Part shown: positions 1-8,850 of the stretch, one piece after another | How positions within the stretch are numbered: position 1 is the stretch's first letter | Layout of the letters: the number at the start of each line of letters is the position of its first letter | DNA from: Methanosarcinales archaeon ex4572_44 | GTDB lineage: Archaea > Halobacteriota > Methanosarcinia > Methanosarcinales > EX4572-44 | DNA length: 17,533 nt | Assembly: GCA_002254825.2 (NCBI GenBank) | Contig: NJEL02000034.1 | Coordinates: 1 to 17,533 of the forward strand | Direction of reading: 5' to 3' | Notes under the pieces: model-generated | What the model was told of the DNA's origin: nothing | The model's input: the letters and a program-made list of their open reading frames with translations, nothing else | Databases searched by the model: none | Translations under genes and position numbers: made by a program

Positions 1-381
1 AAGATGCCGTATACAACTTTTGCCTTCATTTTAGCCGCCCTTGCTATGGTAGGAATGCCACCGAGTGTAGGATTCGTAACAAAATTATACCTGATAATTG
101 CATGCATGGAAGCAGGCCAATTCATATTTGTGGTGGCGATATTCGCTAGCACGCTCCTTATCGTGTACTACTTCTGGCGGGTGATAGAATATATGTATAT
201 CCGGACAGGAGATAAAGATGACAAAGAAGTAGAAGTGGACGAGGTGCCAGTGAGCATGCTCATCCCCATATTAATACTTGGAGTTCTCTGTTTCATAATC
301 GGGATTGTCTGGCTCATAGATATACCCCTGCCAATGATGGATGCAGTTAACTCGCTATTTGGATTAGGGGGAATGTCCTGA
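1..381 (+). CDS. MrpD/NuoN-like antiporter subunit (C-terminal part, cut by window edge)
   Basis: Only the last ~126 residues are present; the frame is already open at base 1, so the true start lies outside the window. What remains is hydrophobic, with three or four membrane segments. It carries the GMPPSVGF-VTKLYL stretch typical of TM11-TM12 in the proton-conducting antiporter family (MrpD, NuoN/M, HyfB), including the Lys of the half-channel. A charged loop (residues about 66-80 of the visible part, rich in Asp, Glu and Lys) precedes the last two helices. In the family such subunits move H+ or Na+ across the cytoplasmic membrane as part of complex I-like or Mrp complexes. The stop codon overlaps the ATG of the next gene by one base (TGATG), indicating an operon and translational coupling. 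It looks closer to MrpD-like than to FpoN, but that is judged from a short piece. Confidence 0.8.
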   Translation, partial: KMPYTTFAFILAALAMVGMPPSVGFVTKLYLIIACMEAGQFIFVVAIFASTLLIVYYFWRVIEYMYIRTGDKDDKEVEVDEVPVSMLIPILILGVLCFIIGIVWLIDIPLPMMDAVNSLFGLGGMS

Positions 382-2408
382 TGATAGTGGAAGTTGCATG
401 GCTATGCTTCATATTTCCTTTTGCAGGTGCGCTCTTATCCCCTGTCTTAGCCAGAATCCATCCAAAGATTAGAGACTATGGAGCGCTCTTCTTCTCGTTT
501 CTTGCTGCTGTCTGCAGCTTGTCGTTCATACCTCATCTATTTAACACGTCGAGGTTGCCAATCGAGAGTTCTTTTGTCTGGCTTGTGCATCCTATAGAAC
601 TGAAAGTTGGTGTTTTAATCGACCCCGTGAGTATAGTGATGGCGAACGTGGTTGCAGTTATAAGCTTCATCATAATGGTTTACTCTTTGGGGTACATGAA
701 GGGGAGTCCATCCTTAACACGATGGTGGATGTGGATGAACATGTTTATCGGAAGCATGCTCCTCCTGGTTCTTTCCAACAATCTGCTATTTCTATTCATC
801 GGGTGGAAGATGGTAGGTCTCTGTAGCTGGGGATTGATAGGTTTCTACCAGAAGGATGAAAAGGAATACTGGATAGGTGGACCCCCTCCAACTAAATACT
901 GCACTCCGTCCCACGCAGGCTTGAAAGCATTGGTTGTAACGTCTGCTGGAGACGTTCTCATGCTGGGCGGGATTTTAATGATCTATTTCTATTCTGGAAC
1001 CTTAAATATACTAGAGCTCTATGAAACCTCACCAGTATGGCTACCAGAGATGGCAAAGTCATCAGGAATGCTCCTGCTGGCAACTGTTCTACTTCTATCG
1101 GGACCCATCGGCAAGTCTGCACAGTTCCCATTTCACGAGTGGCTTCCAGAGGCTATGACAGGTCCTGCCCCTGTTTCAGCTCTGATTCACGCAGCAACGA
1201 TGGTTAAGAGCGGAGTGTATCTGATCGCCAGACTTATTCCAATCTTCTACTATGGCTACTGGGTGGCTGGAGTCGCTGACGCTTCTTATTTCTTCATCAT
1301 AATCGCATGGGTCGGGGTGATCACAGCCTTCTTGGCAGCTACCCAGGGCATGGTTGCGCTGGAGCTTAAAAAAGCTCTTGCCTTCTCTACCGTCAGTCAG
1401 ATAGGTTACATGATGCTTGCGTTGGGTGTAGCAGGATTAACTGTTTCTAGTTTGGAGGGTGGCTTTACTTCAGGGATATTTCATCTGGTGAACCATGCTC
1501 TCTTCAAGGCTTGTCTCTTCTTATGCGCTGGCTCGGTCATTCACACTGCCCATTCTATCTACATGAACGATATGGGATCCATCAGAAAGTACATGCCGCT
1601 TACAGGCATTTTCATGTTCATTGCATCTCTATCTCTAATGGGGGTTCCGCCACTGCCTGGATTCTGGAGCAAAGACGCCATTCTACTAACATGCCTGGAA
1701 ACACACAACTATCCCTTATTCATACTTGCCTTAATCACTGTAGTTCTAACGTCGTTTTATACGGCACGTTTTATAGGAATGATTTTTTATGGAAAGGAGA
1801 GCAAAAACATAGAACGCTTAAAGCAGAAGGGTGCACATCTCGGGGAAGCTCACCGTGCAATGGTTGTTGCATGTGGTGTTTTAGCAGCAATAATTATTGT
1901 TTTTGGCATATTTGGTCTTTCACTTGAGCATTTGCTGGGCAAAGGATTCGGGCATACTCTGGAGCAACTTCATCTACCTGTTGAAGCTATCGAGCATTCA
2001 ATGCCTCATCTATTGGTTCCTATTCTCTCAGTACTCTCAGTCGCTATAGGTATTGTACCAGCATACTTACTGTACTTCTCTGGTAAGGTCGATCCTGCTG
2101 GCATAGTGGAGAAGTATGCAGTTATAAGAGTGTTTCATAATTTTTTTTGGAACAGGTGGTACATAGATAGTTTTTATTACATGTTTTTTGTAGGTGGAAT
2201 AACCAAGCTGTACACTTTTGTACCCAAGTATATCGAAGAGCCACTGGACAAAGTGTTCCATGTGATACTCCCCGCCATTCCAGGAAGACTTTCCGATCTG
2301 GTGAAGCACACTCAGCTTGAGAGAGGGCTTTTAGCATCCAATCTGATTTATGTCCTTCTATTCTACATATTTGTCTTGCTTTTGATATTAGTGGTGGTGA
2401 TGACATGA
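381..2408 (+). CDS. NuoL/FpoL-like proton-pumping subunit
   Basis: 675-residue polytopic membrane protein of the NuoL/FpoL/MrpA-N family, close to the usual FpoL length. Recognisable marks are the GLCSW..IGF stretch in TM5, VVTSAGD, GKSAQFPFHEWLP with the TM7 pump Lys (K245), SQIGYMMLALG, the TM10 FHLVNHALFKA stretch, and FWSKD with the TM12 Lys (K431). The ~100-residue C-terminal extension (WNRWYIDSFYY onward), ending in a long hydrophobic helix, corresponds to the lateral helix that distinguishes NuoL from NuoM/N. Position 143, where the family has the TM5 Glu (GWE), is Lys here (GWK); see findings. A G-run (366-371) precedes the ATG as a ribosome site. The ATG overlaps the previous stop by one base, and the stop overlaps the next ATG by four (ATGA). 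Whether it belongs to an Fpo/Nuo complex or to a separate Mrp-like complex cannot be decided here. Confidence 0.9.
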   Translation: MIVEVAWLCFIFPFAGALLSPVLARIHPKIRDYGALFFSFLAAVCSLSFIPHLFNTSRLPIESSFVWLVHPIELKVGVLIDPVSIVMANVVAVISFIIMVYSLGYMKGSPSLTRWWMWMNMFIGSMLLLVLSNNLLFLFIGWKMVGLCSWGLIGFYQKDEKEYWIGGPPPTKYCTPSHAGLKALVVTSAGDVLMLGGILMIYFYSGTLNILELYETSPVWLPEMAKSSGMLLLATVLLLSGPIGKSAQFPFHEWLPEAMTGPAPVSALIHAATMVKSGVYLIARLIPIFYYGYWVAGVADASYFFIIIAWVGVITAFLAATQGMVALELKKALAFSTVSQIGYMMLALGVAGLTVSSLEGGFTSGIFHLVNHALFKACLFLCAGSVIHTAHSIYMNDMGSIRKYMPLTGIFMFIASLSLMGVPPLPGFWSKDAILLTCLETHNYPLFILALITVVLTSFYTARFIGMIFYGKESKNIERLKQKGAHLGEAHRAMVVACGVLAAIIIVFGIFGLSLEHLLGKGFGHTLEQLHLPVEAIEHSMPHLLVPILSVLSVAIGIVPAYLLYFSGKVDPAGIVEKYAVIRVFHNFFWNRWYIDSFYYMFFVGGITKLYTFVPKYIEEPLDKVFHVILPAIPGRLSDLVKHTQLERGLLASNLIYVLLFYIFVLLLILVVVMT

Positions 2409-3913
2409 TACCTTACATTCTTCTTCAAATAGTAGTGCTGCCAGTTATAGCCTCAATATTTATATTTTTAACAAGATATAAAATAGGTAAGAAGGCTGGC
2501 TGGATAGCAGGCATCACTCTTCTGTACACCACTGCTCTTCTCTCTCTGGTCGGTATCAGGGTTTATCAGGGCGAAATAATTTCTGAAGAATATCTATCGT
2601 TCCCAATGGTGAACTTAAATCTCTTAGCCGATGGTTTGAGCATACCAATTGCACTGATAATGAATCTCTGCTGCATAGTCCTGGCATTTTACTCAATACA
2701 CTACGTAGAACACAGAATAGAGCTGATATACGGAGAAGTAGACAAAAAAACATGGCTCATGTACTACACAAGGTTCTTCATCCTATTTTCCTTCTTTTCC
2801 ACAGGGTTCATGGGCATTGCCTTCTCTACAAATCTTATAACGATGTATTTCTTCATGGAACTACTGACCATCATCCCGCTTTACTTTATAATGGCTCAAT
2901 TCGGCTATTCCGACTTCATAGAGCGTTATAAAGTTGCCCTCATGTGCCTTTTCTGGGGAATCGCTGGAGCAACCTTCTTCCTAATAGGCGTCCTCTTAGC
3001 ATACACCCAGATCGGCAGCTTTGAAATCTCAGATTTACACGCTCTATCAGGAAATCCATTAGTAACATGGATCATAATATGCATGCTTCTCGGCTTGTTC
3101 AGCAAGCTTGCAATATTCCCACTTCATGTCTGGATGCCCTGGGTCCACGCAGAACACCCGACCTGCATAGCAGGACTACTCGCGGTTTATGCAAACATAG
3201 CGGTTTATGTGCTGGTCAGAGTTATCATCTTACCACTTTACGATGATTTCAAAGTGTTCAGCATACCTATCATGGTACTGGCTCTGATAACCATGATATA
3301 CGGCTCCCTTCTCGCCATGGCTCAAACCGACGTAAAACGATTCGCAGCGTGTTCAACCATAAGCCAGATATCCTACTCTGTCCTTGGATTAGGTGCACTC
3401 ACAATCTGTGGTATCGAAGGAGGACTATTCTTCTTCCTGAGCCACATCATGGGCAAAACAATCCTATTCTCAACCGCAGGCATACTGGTCTACACAACAG
3501 GTATCAGAGACATGAGACAGATGGGCGGACTCGCATCCAAAATGCCAATAACAGCTATACTCTGGATAATGGGCGCTATGATGCTCTCAGGCTTACCACC
3601 CTTCAGCACATTCACAGCAGAATGGATAATGTTCACAGGCATATTCCAAACAGGACTACAAGGCTCCTCAAATGCACTGATAGTTGCAATTCTGGCAGTA
3701 TCCGCAGTTGCATTAACGATTGCTTACACATTCTGGTCAGTGAAAAGAATATTCTTTGGACCCCTAAATCCAAACCTATCAAACGACAACATCAGAGACC
3801 CACCCACACTGATGTGGATCCCACTCATACTATTAGCCATTGTATCAATAATCCTGGGACTGTACCCTAAACCCATGATGGACCTCTTCAGTCTTGTGAT
3901 TGGAGTAATATAA
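2405..3913 (+). CDS. NuoM/FpoM-like proton-pumping subunit
   Basis: 502 residues, the normal length of FpoM/NuoM, with about 14 hydrophobic segments. The pump residues are in place: TM5 Glu (E152 in FFMELL), TM7 Lys (K234 in FSKLAIFPLHVWMP), TM8 Lys (K351 in SHIMGKT), and SQISYSVLGLG. TM12 carries an acidic residue (TAEWIMF) instead of Lys, as is usual for NuoM. The family forms one of the antiporter-like modules of the membrane arm of complex I or F420H2 dehydrogenase, translocating ions across the cytoplasmic membrane. The start ATG sits in an ATGA overlap with the preceding NuoL-like gene, with GGTGATG just upstream, so the two are cotranslated. It is the last gene of this operon. Its 3' half is clearly richer in A and C than its 5' half. 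Confidence 0.9.
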   Translation: MIPYILLQIVVLPVIASIFIFLTRYKIGKKAGWIAGITLLYTTALLSLVGIRVYQGEIISEEYLSFPMVNLNLLADGLSIPIALIMNLCCIVLAFYSIHYVEHRIELIYGEVDKKTWLMYYTRFFILFSFFSTGFMGIAFSTNLITMYFFMELLTIIPLYFIMAQFGYSDFIERYKVALMCLFWGIAGATFFLIGVLLAYTQIGSFEISDLHALSGNPLVTWIIICMLLGLFSKLAIFPLHVWMPWVHAEHPTCIAGLLAVYANIAVYVLVRVIILPLYDDFKVFSIPIMVLALITMIYGSLLAMAQTDVKRFAACSTISQISYSVLGLGALTICGIEGGLFFFLSHIMGKTILFSTAGILVYTTGIRDMRQMGGLASKMPITAILWIMGAMMLSGLPPFSTFTAEWIMFTGIFQTGLQGSSNALIVAILAVSAVALTIAYTFWSVKRIFFGPLNPNLSNDNIRDPPTLMWIPLILLAIVSIILGLYPKPMMDLFSLVIGVI

Positions 3914-4009
3914 AAAAATAAGCCAGCATGGGAAGTTGTGCACAATACTGCAAACATGCACCAGAGGGATAATATATATTTTGGTATGGGTGGAGTAAAT
4001 ATCCAAAGG

Positions 4010-4017
4010 TTTTTATT
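4010..4017 (+). promoter_or_regulatory. Putative TATA box for hppA
   Basis: TTTTTATT preceded by a BRE-like CCAAAGG, about 50 bases upstream of the hppA ATG. Archaeal transcription usually starts about 25 bases downstream of TATA, which would give a leader of roughly 30 bases carrying the GGAGGT ribosome site. A second AT-rich stretch (AATATATATT, 3971-3980) is an alternative. The rest of 3914-4067 shows no gene. Confidence 0.45.
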
Positions 4018-4052
4018 GTATAAAATAACTATCTGCGCCTGATTAATATTAT

Positions 4053-4058
4053 GGAGGT
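4053..4058 (+). promoter_or_regulatory. Shine-Dalgarno site of hppA
   Basis: GGAGGT, nine bases before the ATG at 4068. This strong site fixes the start codon. Confidence 0.7.
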
Positions 4059-4067
4059 ATACAAAAT

Positions 4068-6107
4068 ATGGATGCAACTTATTGGTTGTATATTGCTCCT
4101 GTAGCAGGCATTATCAGTCTGATTTTCGCAGGCTTGTTCGCCAAGAAGGTGCTGAGTTATGATCCTGGGACAGAGAGAATGCAGGAAATATCCTCAGCGA
4201 TTCAGGAAGGAGCAATGGCATACTTGAATAGACAGTACAAGACAATCGCAGTTGTGGCAGTTATTCTCACCGTCGCCATTGCTGTTGGCTTGAAAGAGCA
4301 TGATGGAATGAGGATAGCTGTTGGATTTATCGTAGGAGCGATTTTCTCAGCCCTTGCAGGCTACATCGGGATGAACGTCTCAGTGCGAGCCAATGTCCGA
4401 ACGGCAAACGCTGCAAAAGAGGGCCTGAGCAAAGCACTGGGCATTGCGGTTAAAGGTGGTGCAGTCACGGGTCTCTCAGTGGTTGGCTTGGCACTCCTCG
4501 GGCTCAGTGGACTCTACTTAATATACGGCGGAGAGCCCAGGCATGTTGACCTTGTGGTTGGCTTCGGCTTCGGCGCAAGCCTCATCAGCCTATTTGCAAG
4601 GGTTGGCGGCGGCATCTATACGAAAGCTGCTGACGTTGGAGCAGACCTCGTTGGAAAAGTAGAGGCAGGCATACCAGAGGACGATCCGAGAAACGCTGGT
4701 GTGATCGCTGATAACGTGGGCGACAACGTTGGCGATTGTGCAGGCATGGGTGCAGACCTCTTTGAGACATACGTGGTAACACTTCTTGCTGCAATGCTAC
4801 TCGGCTCACTTGTAGTAACCAAGATCGAAAACGCAGTTATGTACCCCTTAGCACTTGGTTCGGTTGCGATATTTGCATCGATCATAGCTATATTCTTCAT
4901 ACGTCTTGGCGGCGGCAAGAATATAATGGGTGCGCTCTACAAGGGTGTTGCAGCATCAGCAATCATCTGCCTCATAGCCTTCTACTGGATAACCCAGATA
5001 CTATCAATTCCCTTCAGGTTCTACTACGCAGCGATCATCGGGATCATCATAATGGTGCTGATGGTTATTATAACAGAGTACTACACATCCACAAAATACA
5101 GACCTGTTAAGAAGATAGCAGAGGCATCCAAGACAGGTGCAGGCACCAACATCATCGCAGGACTCGGTGTCGGAATGGAGAGCACAGGACTTCCAGCAAT
5201 AGTAATCGTTGTAGGCATTCTCGCATCATTCTACCTCGCAGGCGGTGCAGCTGACCCAGAACTCGGCTTGTACGGTATTGCTATTGCAGCAGCAGCCATG
5301 CTATCAGTAACAGGCATGATAATCACACTCGACTCCTACGGACCAATCACAGACAACGCAGGCGGCATTGCAGAGATGGCATCACTCCCAGAGAACGTGA
5401 GAGAGACAACCGATGCACTTGATGCAGTCGGCAACACCACCAAAGCAGTGACAAAAGGATACGCAGTGGGATCGGCAGCACTCGGCGCCCTTGCACTCTT
5501 TGCAGACTACGCCCACAAAGTAGATCTCCTGCCAAAAGACCTCAGCCTCACCGAACCACTCGTACTCGCAGGACTCTTCATCGGCGGACTCCTACCATTC
5601 ATATTCAGCGCAGTCACCATGAACGCAGTGGGTGACGCAGCTTTCAGAGTGGTGGAAGAGGTGCGCAGACAATTCAAAGAGATACCAGGGATAATGGAAG
5701 GCACAGCAAAACCAGAATACGGAAGATGCGTAGACATCGTCACAAAATCAGCACTCAGACACATGATAGTACCAGGCATACTCGCGATAATAGTGCCACT
5801 CTTCGTAGGGCTCGTACTCGGTAAAGTAGCACTCGGCGGAATGCTGATAGGTGTTATCGTCTCAGGACTGCTCCTGGCGCTCATGATGGCAAACGGCGGA
5901 GGAGCATGGGACAACGCCAAAAAATCGATCGAAGACGGACTCTACGGCGGCAAAGGCTCAGAAGCACACAAAGCAGCAGTTGTAGGCGACACAGTAGGAG
6001 ATCCATTCAAAGACACATCAGGACCCGCATTAAACCCGCTGATAAAAGTGGTCAACATGATAGCAATCCTGTTCTCAGCAATCTTCATCAGCAGCGGAAT
6101 CATCTAA
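4068..6107 (+). CDS. hppA: K+-independent H+-translocating membrane pyrophosphatase
   Basis: 679 residues, about 16 membrane segments, full family length. It hydrolyses pyrophosphate to phosphate and couples this to ion pumping across the cytoplasmic membrane. The PPi/Mg2+ site is complete: DVGADLVGK (from D189), EDDPRN (about 203-208), DNVGDNVGD, and the C-terminal NAKK/IEDG and GDTVGDPFKDTSG (640-652). The ion-class marker GNTTKAVTKG (455-464) has Lys at 459, the residue that marks K+-independent, H+-pumping enzymes; K+-dependent ones have Ala there. So H+ rather than Na+ is the likely pumped ion (inference from family rules). GGAGGT lies nine bases before the ATG. It stands alone, between the antiporter-subunit operon and a convergent gene, with a T-rich terminator. 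In a low-energy anaerobe it would recover energy from biosynthetic pyrophosphate. Confidence 0.97.
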   Translation: MDATYWLYIAPVAGIISLIFAGLFAKKVLSYDPGTERMQEISSAIQEGAMAYLNRQYKTIAVVAVILTVAIAVGLKEHDGMRIAVGFIVGAIFSALAGYIGMNVSVRANVRTANAAKEGLSKALGIAVKGGAVTGLSVVGLALLGLSGLYLIYGGEPRHVDLVVGFGFGASLISLFARVGGGIYTKAADVGADLVGKVEAGIPEDDPRNAGVIADNVGDNVGDCAGMGADLFETYVVTLLAAMLLGSLVVTKIENAVMYPLALGSVAIFASIIAIFFIRLGGGKNIMGALYKGVAASAIICLIAFYWITQILSIPFRFYYAAIIGIIIMVLMVIITEYYTSTKYRPVKKIAEASKTGAGTNIIAGLGVGMESTGLPAIVIVVGILASFYLAGGAADPELGLYGIAIAAAAMLSVTGMIITLDSYGPITDNAGGIAEMASLPENVRETTDALDAVGNTTKAVTKGYAVGSAALGALALFADYAHKVDLLPKDLSLTEPLVLAGLFIGGLLPFIFSAVTMNAVGDAAFRVVEEVRRQFKEIPGIMEGTAKPEYGRCVDIVTKSALRHMIVPGILAIIVPLFVGLVLGKVALGGMLIGVIVSGLLLALMMANGGGAWDNAKKSIEDGLYGGKGSEAHKAAVVGDTVGDPFKDTSGPALNPLIKVVNMIAILFSAIFISSGII

Positions 6108-6121
6108 AAACCCAACACCCC

Positions 6122-6151
6122 TATTTTTACATTTTTTTTACATTTTTTATT
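6122..6151 (+). terminator. T-rich archaeal-type terminator after hppA
   Basis: Three T runs (TTTTT, TTTTTTTT, TTTTTT) follow the hppA stop within 45 bases, with no obvious strong GC stem. This is the U-tract pattern used for intrinsic termination in archaea. It lies between hppA and the convergent FAD-enzyme gene. Confidence 0.7.
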
Positions 6152-7471
6152 TTAAAGAGTTCGTCTCTCATCTACCTCTCTAACAAGCTCTCTGGCACAG
6201 GCAAGCCCCGCTTTTATTGAGCCGTTCATGCTGCGTTCAGGATAGTTTGGGTGTGAGAATATTCCTGCAAGGTATAGGTTTTTTATCGGGGCTTTATATG
6301 GCAGGATTTTCTTCCGATACCCAGTCTCATAGATCGGTGCCGTGCACATGTCTCTTGCAAGTTTCCACCAAAGCACTCTATCTTTATTGAATGCTGGGAA
6401 GAGTTTCCCGAGGGTGTTGATGTAGAGTTCTGCCACTTCTTCTTCTCGTGCAGTCATGAGACTAGCACTGGCATCATGGATGTATGTTGTGAGGTAGACG
6501 AGGTGATCGCCACCATAATTCTTGGGTGGTAGGAGGTTTGTGTGCTCGATCACTGCGCCGAAATGGGCGTCTGGTTTTATGTTGAGCCAGTACGTATCTT
6601 TCATGAGTCTCTCTTCAAGCCCGATCAAAAGGCATACACTCCCCTGGTACCTGATACTTGTGCCAGAGCCATGCTGAGAAGTTTTTGACACTCCTCCATG
6701 TTTAGGCAGCACCATCGCAGGTGGAATTGTAGAGATTACAGCATCAGATGGGATAAAAGACCCCTCTATTTCAACTCCAATCACTTCACCCCCTTCAATC
6801 GTGACACGATCCACACGTGCGTTGCATCTGATGACTCCACCACGATCTGTGACCACTCTCTGGACAGCGTTGATCAGATTCTCAAAGCCTCCGCAAATGT
6901 ATCCGAGCTTCTCACCGCGAGCCCCACGATTGGAGCGGAGATTAATTCGTGATAATAACCATGCGGCAGAGACTCTGTCCATATTCTCTCCGAACTTGCT
7001 CTTCAGGAGTGGTACAAAAAAATTATCAAAGATGGAATGATTGGCAGATTCAAGTATCCATTTCCGTGCCGTAACCTCATCAAAAGGCATTGGATCTTCT
7101 ATTCTCTTTGATTGCATCACGAATCGTGCCAATCTGAGCGTATCCCTAAATGTGAGATCTGGGAATTTCAAAATCTGGATCGGTGTATCGAGTGAAAAGA
7201 CTTTTCCACGAGTGTAGTAGCCCGTAGTAGCTCGAAGCCATGCAAGCCTGTCTCCAAGCCCGAGTTCATCGATCAGAGCTCGAAGCTCGCCGTCCGATTC
7301 GAACAAGTGGTGATAGTATTTTTCGATCGAGTAGCCGTTGATGTTATAACTTGCAAGCATCCCACCCGGCACAGAATCCTTCTCGAGGACCATTGTCTCA
7401 TAGCCCGATCTTGTGAGGTCGTAAGCTGCTGTGAGCCCTGCAAGCCCGCCACCAATTATAATCACTCGCAT
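6152..7471 (-). CDS. FAD-dependent amine oxidase / protoporphyrinogen oxidase-like oxidoreductase
   Basis: About 439 residues. The N-terminus is a Rossmann FAD-binding fold: VIIIGGGLAGL (GxGxxG at 7-12), then the acidic end of strand 2 (VLEKD) and PGGMLASY. The middle has GGFENLINAV and a short FAD-domain strand pair. The C-terminus has NLYLAGIFSHPNYPERSMNG, the second FAD contact of the amine oxidase / HemY / phytoene desaturase superfamily. No signal peptide or membrane anchor is seen, so it is probably cytosolic. The substrate cannot be named; related archaeal proteins are often labelled protoporphyrinogen oxidase-like without proof. In-frame TTG (7492) and GTG (7489) lie upstream, but the ATG at 7471 starts directly before the FAD strand and is preferred. 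It begins 28 bases after the coaBC stop on the same strand, so it is probably cotranscribed with it. Confidence 0.8.
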   Translation of the reverse strand: MRVIIIGGGLAGLTAAYDLTRSGYETMVLEKDSVPGGMLASYNINGYSIEKYYHHLFESDGELRALIDELGLGDRLAWLRATTGYYTRGKVFSLDTPIQILKFPDLTFRDTLRLARFVMQSKRIEDPMPFDEVTARKWILESANHSIFDNFFVPLLKSKFGENMDRVSAAWLLSRINLRSNRGARGEKLGYICGGFENLINAVQRVVTDRGGVIRCNARVDRVTIEGGEVIGVEIEGSFIPSDAVISTIPPAMVLPKHGGVSKTSQHGSGTSIRYQGSVCLLIGLEERLMKDTYWLNIKPDAHFGAVIEHTNLLPPKNYGGDHLVYLTTYIHDASASLMTAREEEVAELYINTLGKLFPAFNKDRVLWWKLARDMCTAPIYETGYRKKILPYKAPIKNLYLAGIFSHPNYPERSMNGSIKAGLACARELVREVDERRTL

Positions 7472-7499
7472 GGTCGTTACCCGCGCCACCAATCCAATC

Positions 7500-8738
7500 C
7501 TATCTTCTCGTCTCGTCTCTCAAACGAAGCCTCGGGCTTGATCCCAACAATCCAATCAACTCACTATTCAACTCACTATCAGTTGGCATGGTCAAACTCC
7601 AACACGAGAAAATCCTCATTTGTTCGGATTTCTGGTTTGTCTCTTCTCCAATTCCTCCAGTTCCAACGTCGTTTGCTATCGCTGCTGCAAGCCCGTATTT
7701 ATCCATAGACTCTCTCGCACGTACAATCAGCTCTTGCTGGGATACGTTGGTCTCTGCTTTGAACCCAATGATTATTAGATGTGGGCATTCTATTCGAACC
7801 TTATCGAGTAGTTTTGGCATAGGCTTGAGTGTTAGGGTCTTTGCAGCATCGGATCGGATCTTTGCAGCCGCTGCCCCGTCCACGGTGAAGTCGGATATTG
7901 CAGCAGCACTTATGAGCACGTCTGCATCAACGGCTTCTCGCAGTACTGCTCTTGTCATCTCTTCTGCACTCTCCACCATGATTTCTCTTATGCCATGAAT
8001 ATTTCTTCTTGCCGTGTGAACTATCGTGACGCTGGCACCACGACGATAAGCTTCGAGAGCAAGCTCTATTCCAGTGCGACCAGAGGCTCGATTGGTGATT
8101 ATCCGAATAGGATCGATTCGCTCACTCGTAGCACCGCCCGTTATCAATATCTTCTTCCCGTCAAGACTATGAGATCCAAGGACACGCTCAACCTCAAGCA
8201 CCACATCCTTAATGGCTGCAATCTTTGCAGCACCCTCTTCAAACACTGGCTCAACAAAGAAGACGCCCATCTCTCGAAGCCTCTCAATGTTATCCACGAC
8301 CGCCATATGATTGTACATTGCCTCGTGCATGGCAGGCACAACCAACACAGGCTTTCCAGAACCAAGCGCTGTTGTAGCAAAAGTCGTAACACTCGTGTCA
8401 TCGATGCCACACGCAATCTTGCTCAGCGTATTTGCCGTTGCAGGCGCAACCAACAAGAGATCACCCACACCCTCCACCCCACAGTAGGCCACATGCTCCA
8501 CCCCACCTGTAATGGTTGTAACTACTTCTTCTCCACACGCATAATGCATGGCATCTGGGTGAAGTATGTGTGTAGCAGCATCAGTCATCACAGGAATAAC
8601 ACTCGCACCCCTACGAGCAAGGCTTCGTGCAAGCTCCACAGAACGCACCGCGGCAATACTCCCCGTCACGCCAAGAACGATCGTCCTGCCTTCAAGCGAA
8701 CTCGACTCAACACCACAAATCATCTTAGCAGGATGCAT
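7500..8738 (-). CDS. coaBC: Bifunctional phosphopantothenoylcysteine decarboxylase / phosphopantothenate-cysteine ligase
   Basis: 412 residues, making 4'-phosphopantetheine for coenzyme A. CoaC half (about 1-185): a flavodoxin-like fold opening with LEGRTIVLGVTGSIAA, catalytic His82 in GGVEHVAY, VAPATANTLSKIACG, and PAMHEAM (135-141), where archaeal enzymes have His instead of the bacterial Asn. CoaB half (about 195-412): ILITGGATSERIDPIR, NRASGRTG, SAAAISDF, IIGFKAET and the IAND motif at 354-357. The ATG at 8738 gives the archaeal-style N-terminus MHPAK and has GGTGA a few bases upstream; a TTG three bases earlier is not needed. The last ~45 residues (after GEETN) do not look like the normal CoaB end, and a neighbouring frame looks more family-like there (see findings). 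First gene of a two-gene operon with the FAD enzyme. Confidence 0.95.
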   Translation of the reverse strand: MHPAKMICGVESSSLEGRTIVLGVTGSIAAVRSVELARSLARRGASVIPVMTDAATHILHPDAMHYACGEEVVTTITGGVEHVAYCGVEGVGDLLLVAPATANTLSKIACGIDDTSVTTFATTALGSGKPVLVVPAMHEAMYNHMAVVDNIERLREMGVFFVEPVFEEGAAKIAAIKDVVLEVERVLGSHSLDGKKILITGGATSERIDPIRIITNRASGRTGIELALEAYRRGASVTIVHTARRNIHGIREIMVESAEEMTRAVLREAVDADVLISAAAISDFTVDGAAAAKIRSDAAKTLTLKPMPKLLDKVRIECPHLIIIGFKAETNVSQQELIVRARESMDKYGLAAAIANDVGTGGIGEETNQKSEQMRIFSCWSLTMPTDSELNSELIGLLGSSPRLRLRDETRR

Positions 8739-8850
8739 CAACAGTCACCAACCACAATCACCAAAGCCATCTCTAATTTTACCAAGCTTAGCCTTTTCGC
8801 TCCACCAGTTTCAACACACGACAAGTTGACAAACCAACCTTATCGATGTT

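Noticed and set aside
3349..3870. 173-codon open frame inside the NuoM-like gene
   Set aside because: An out-of-frame shadow with odd His/Thr/Asn-rich composition, overlapping a well-supported gene completely.
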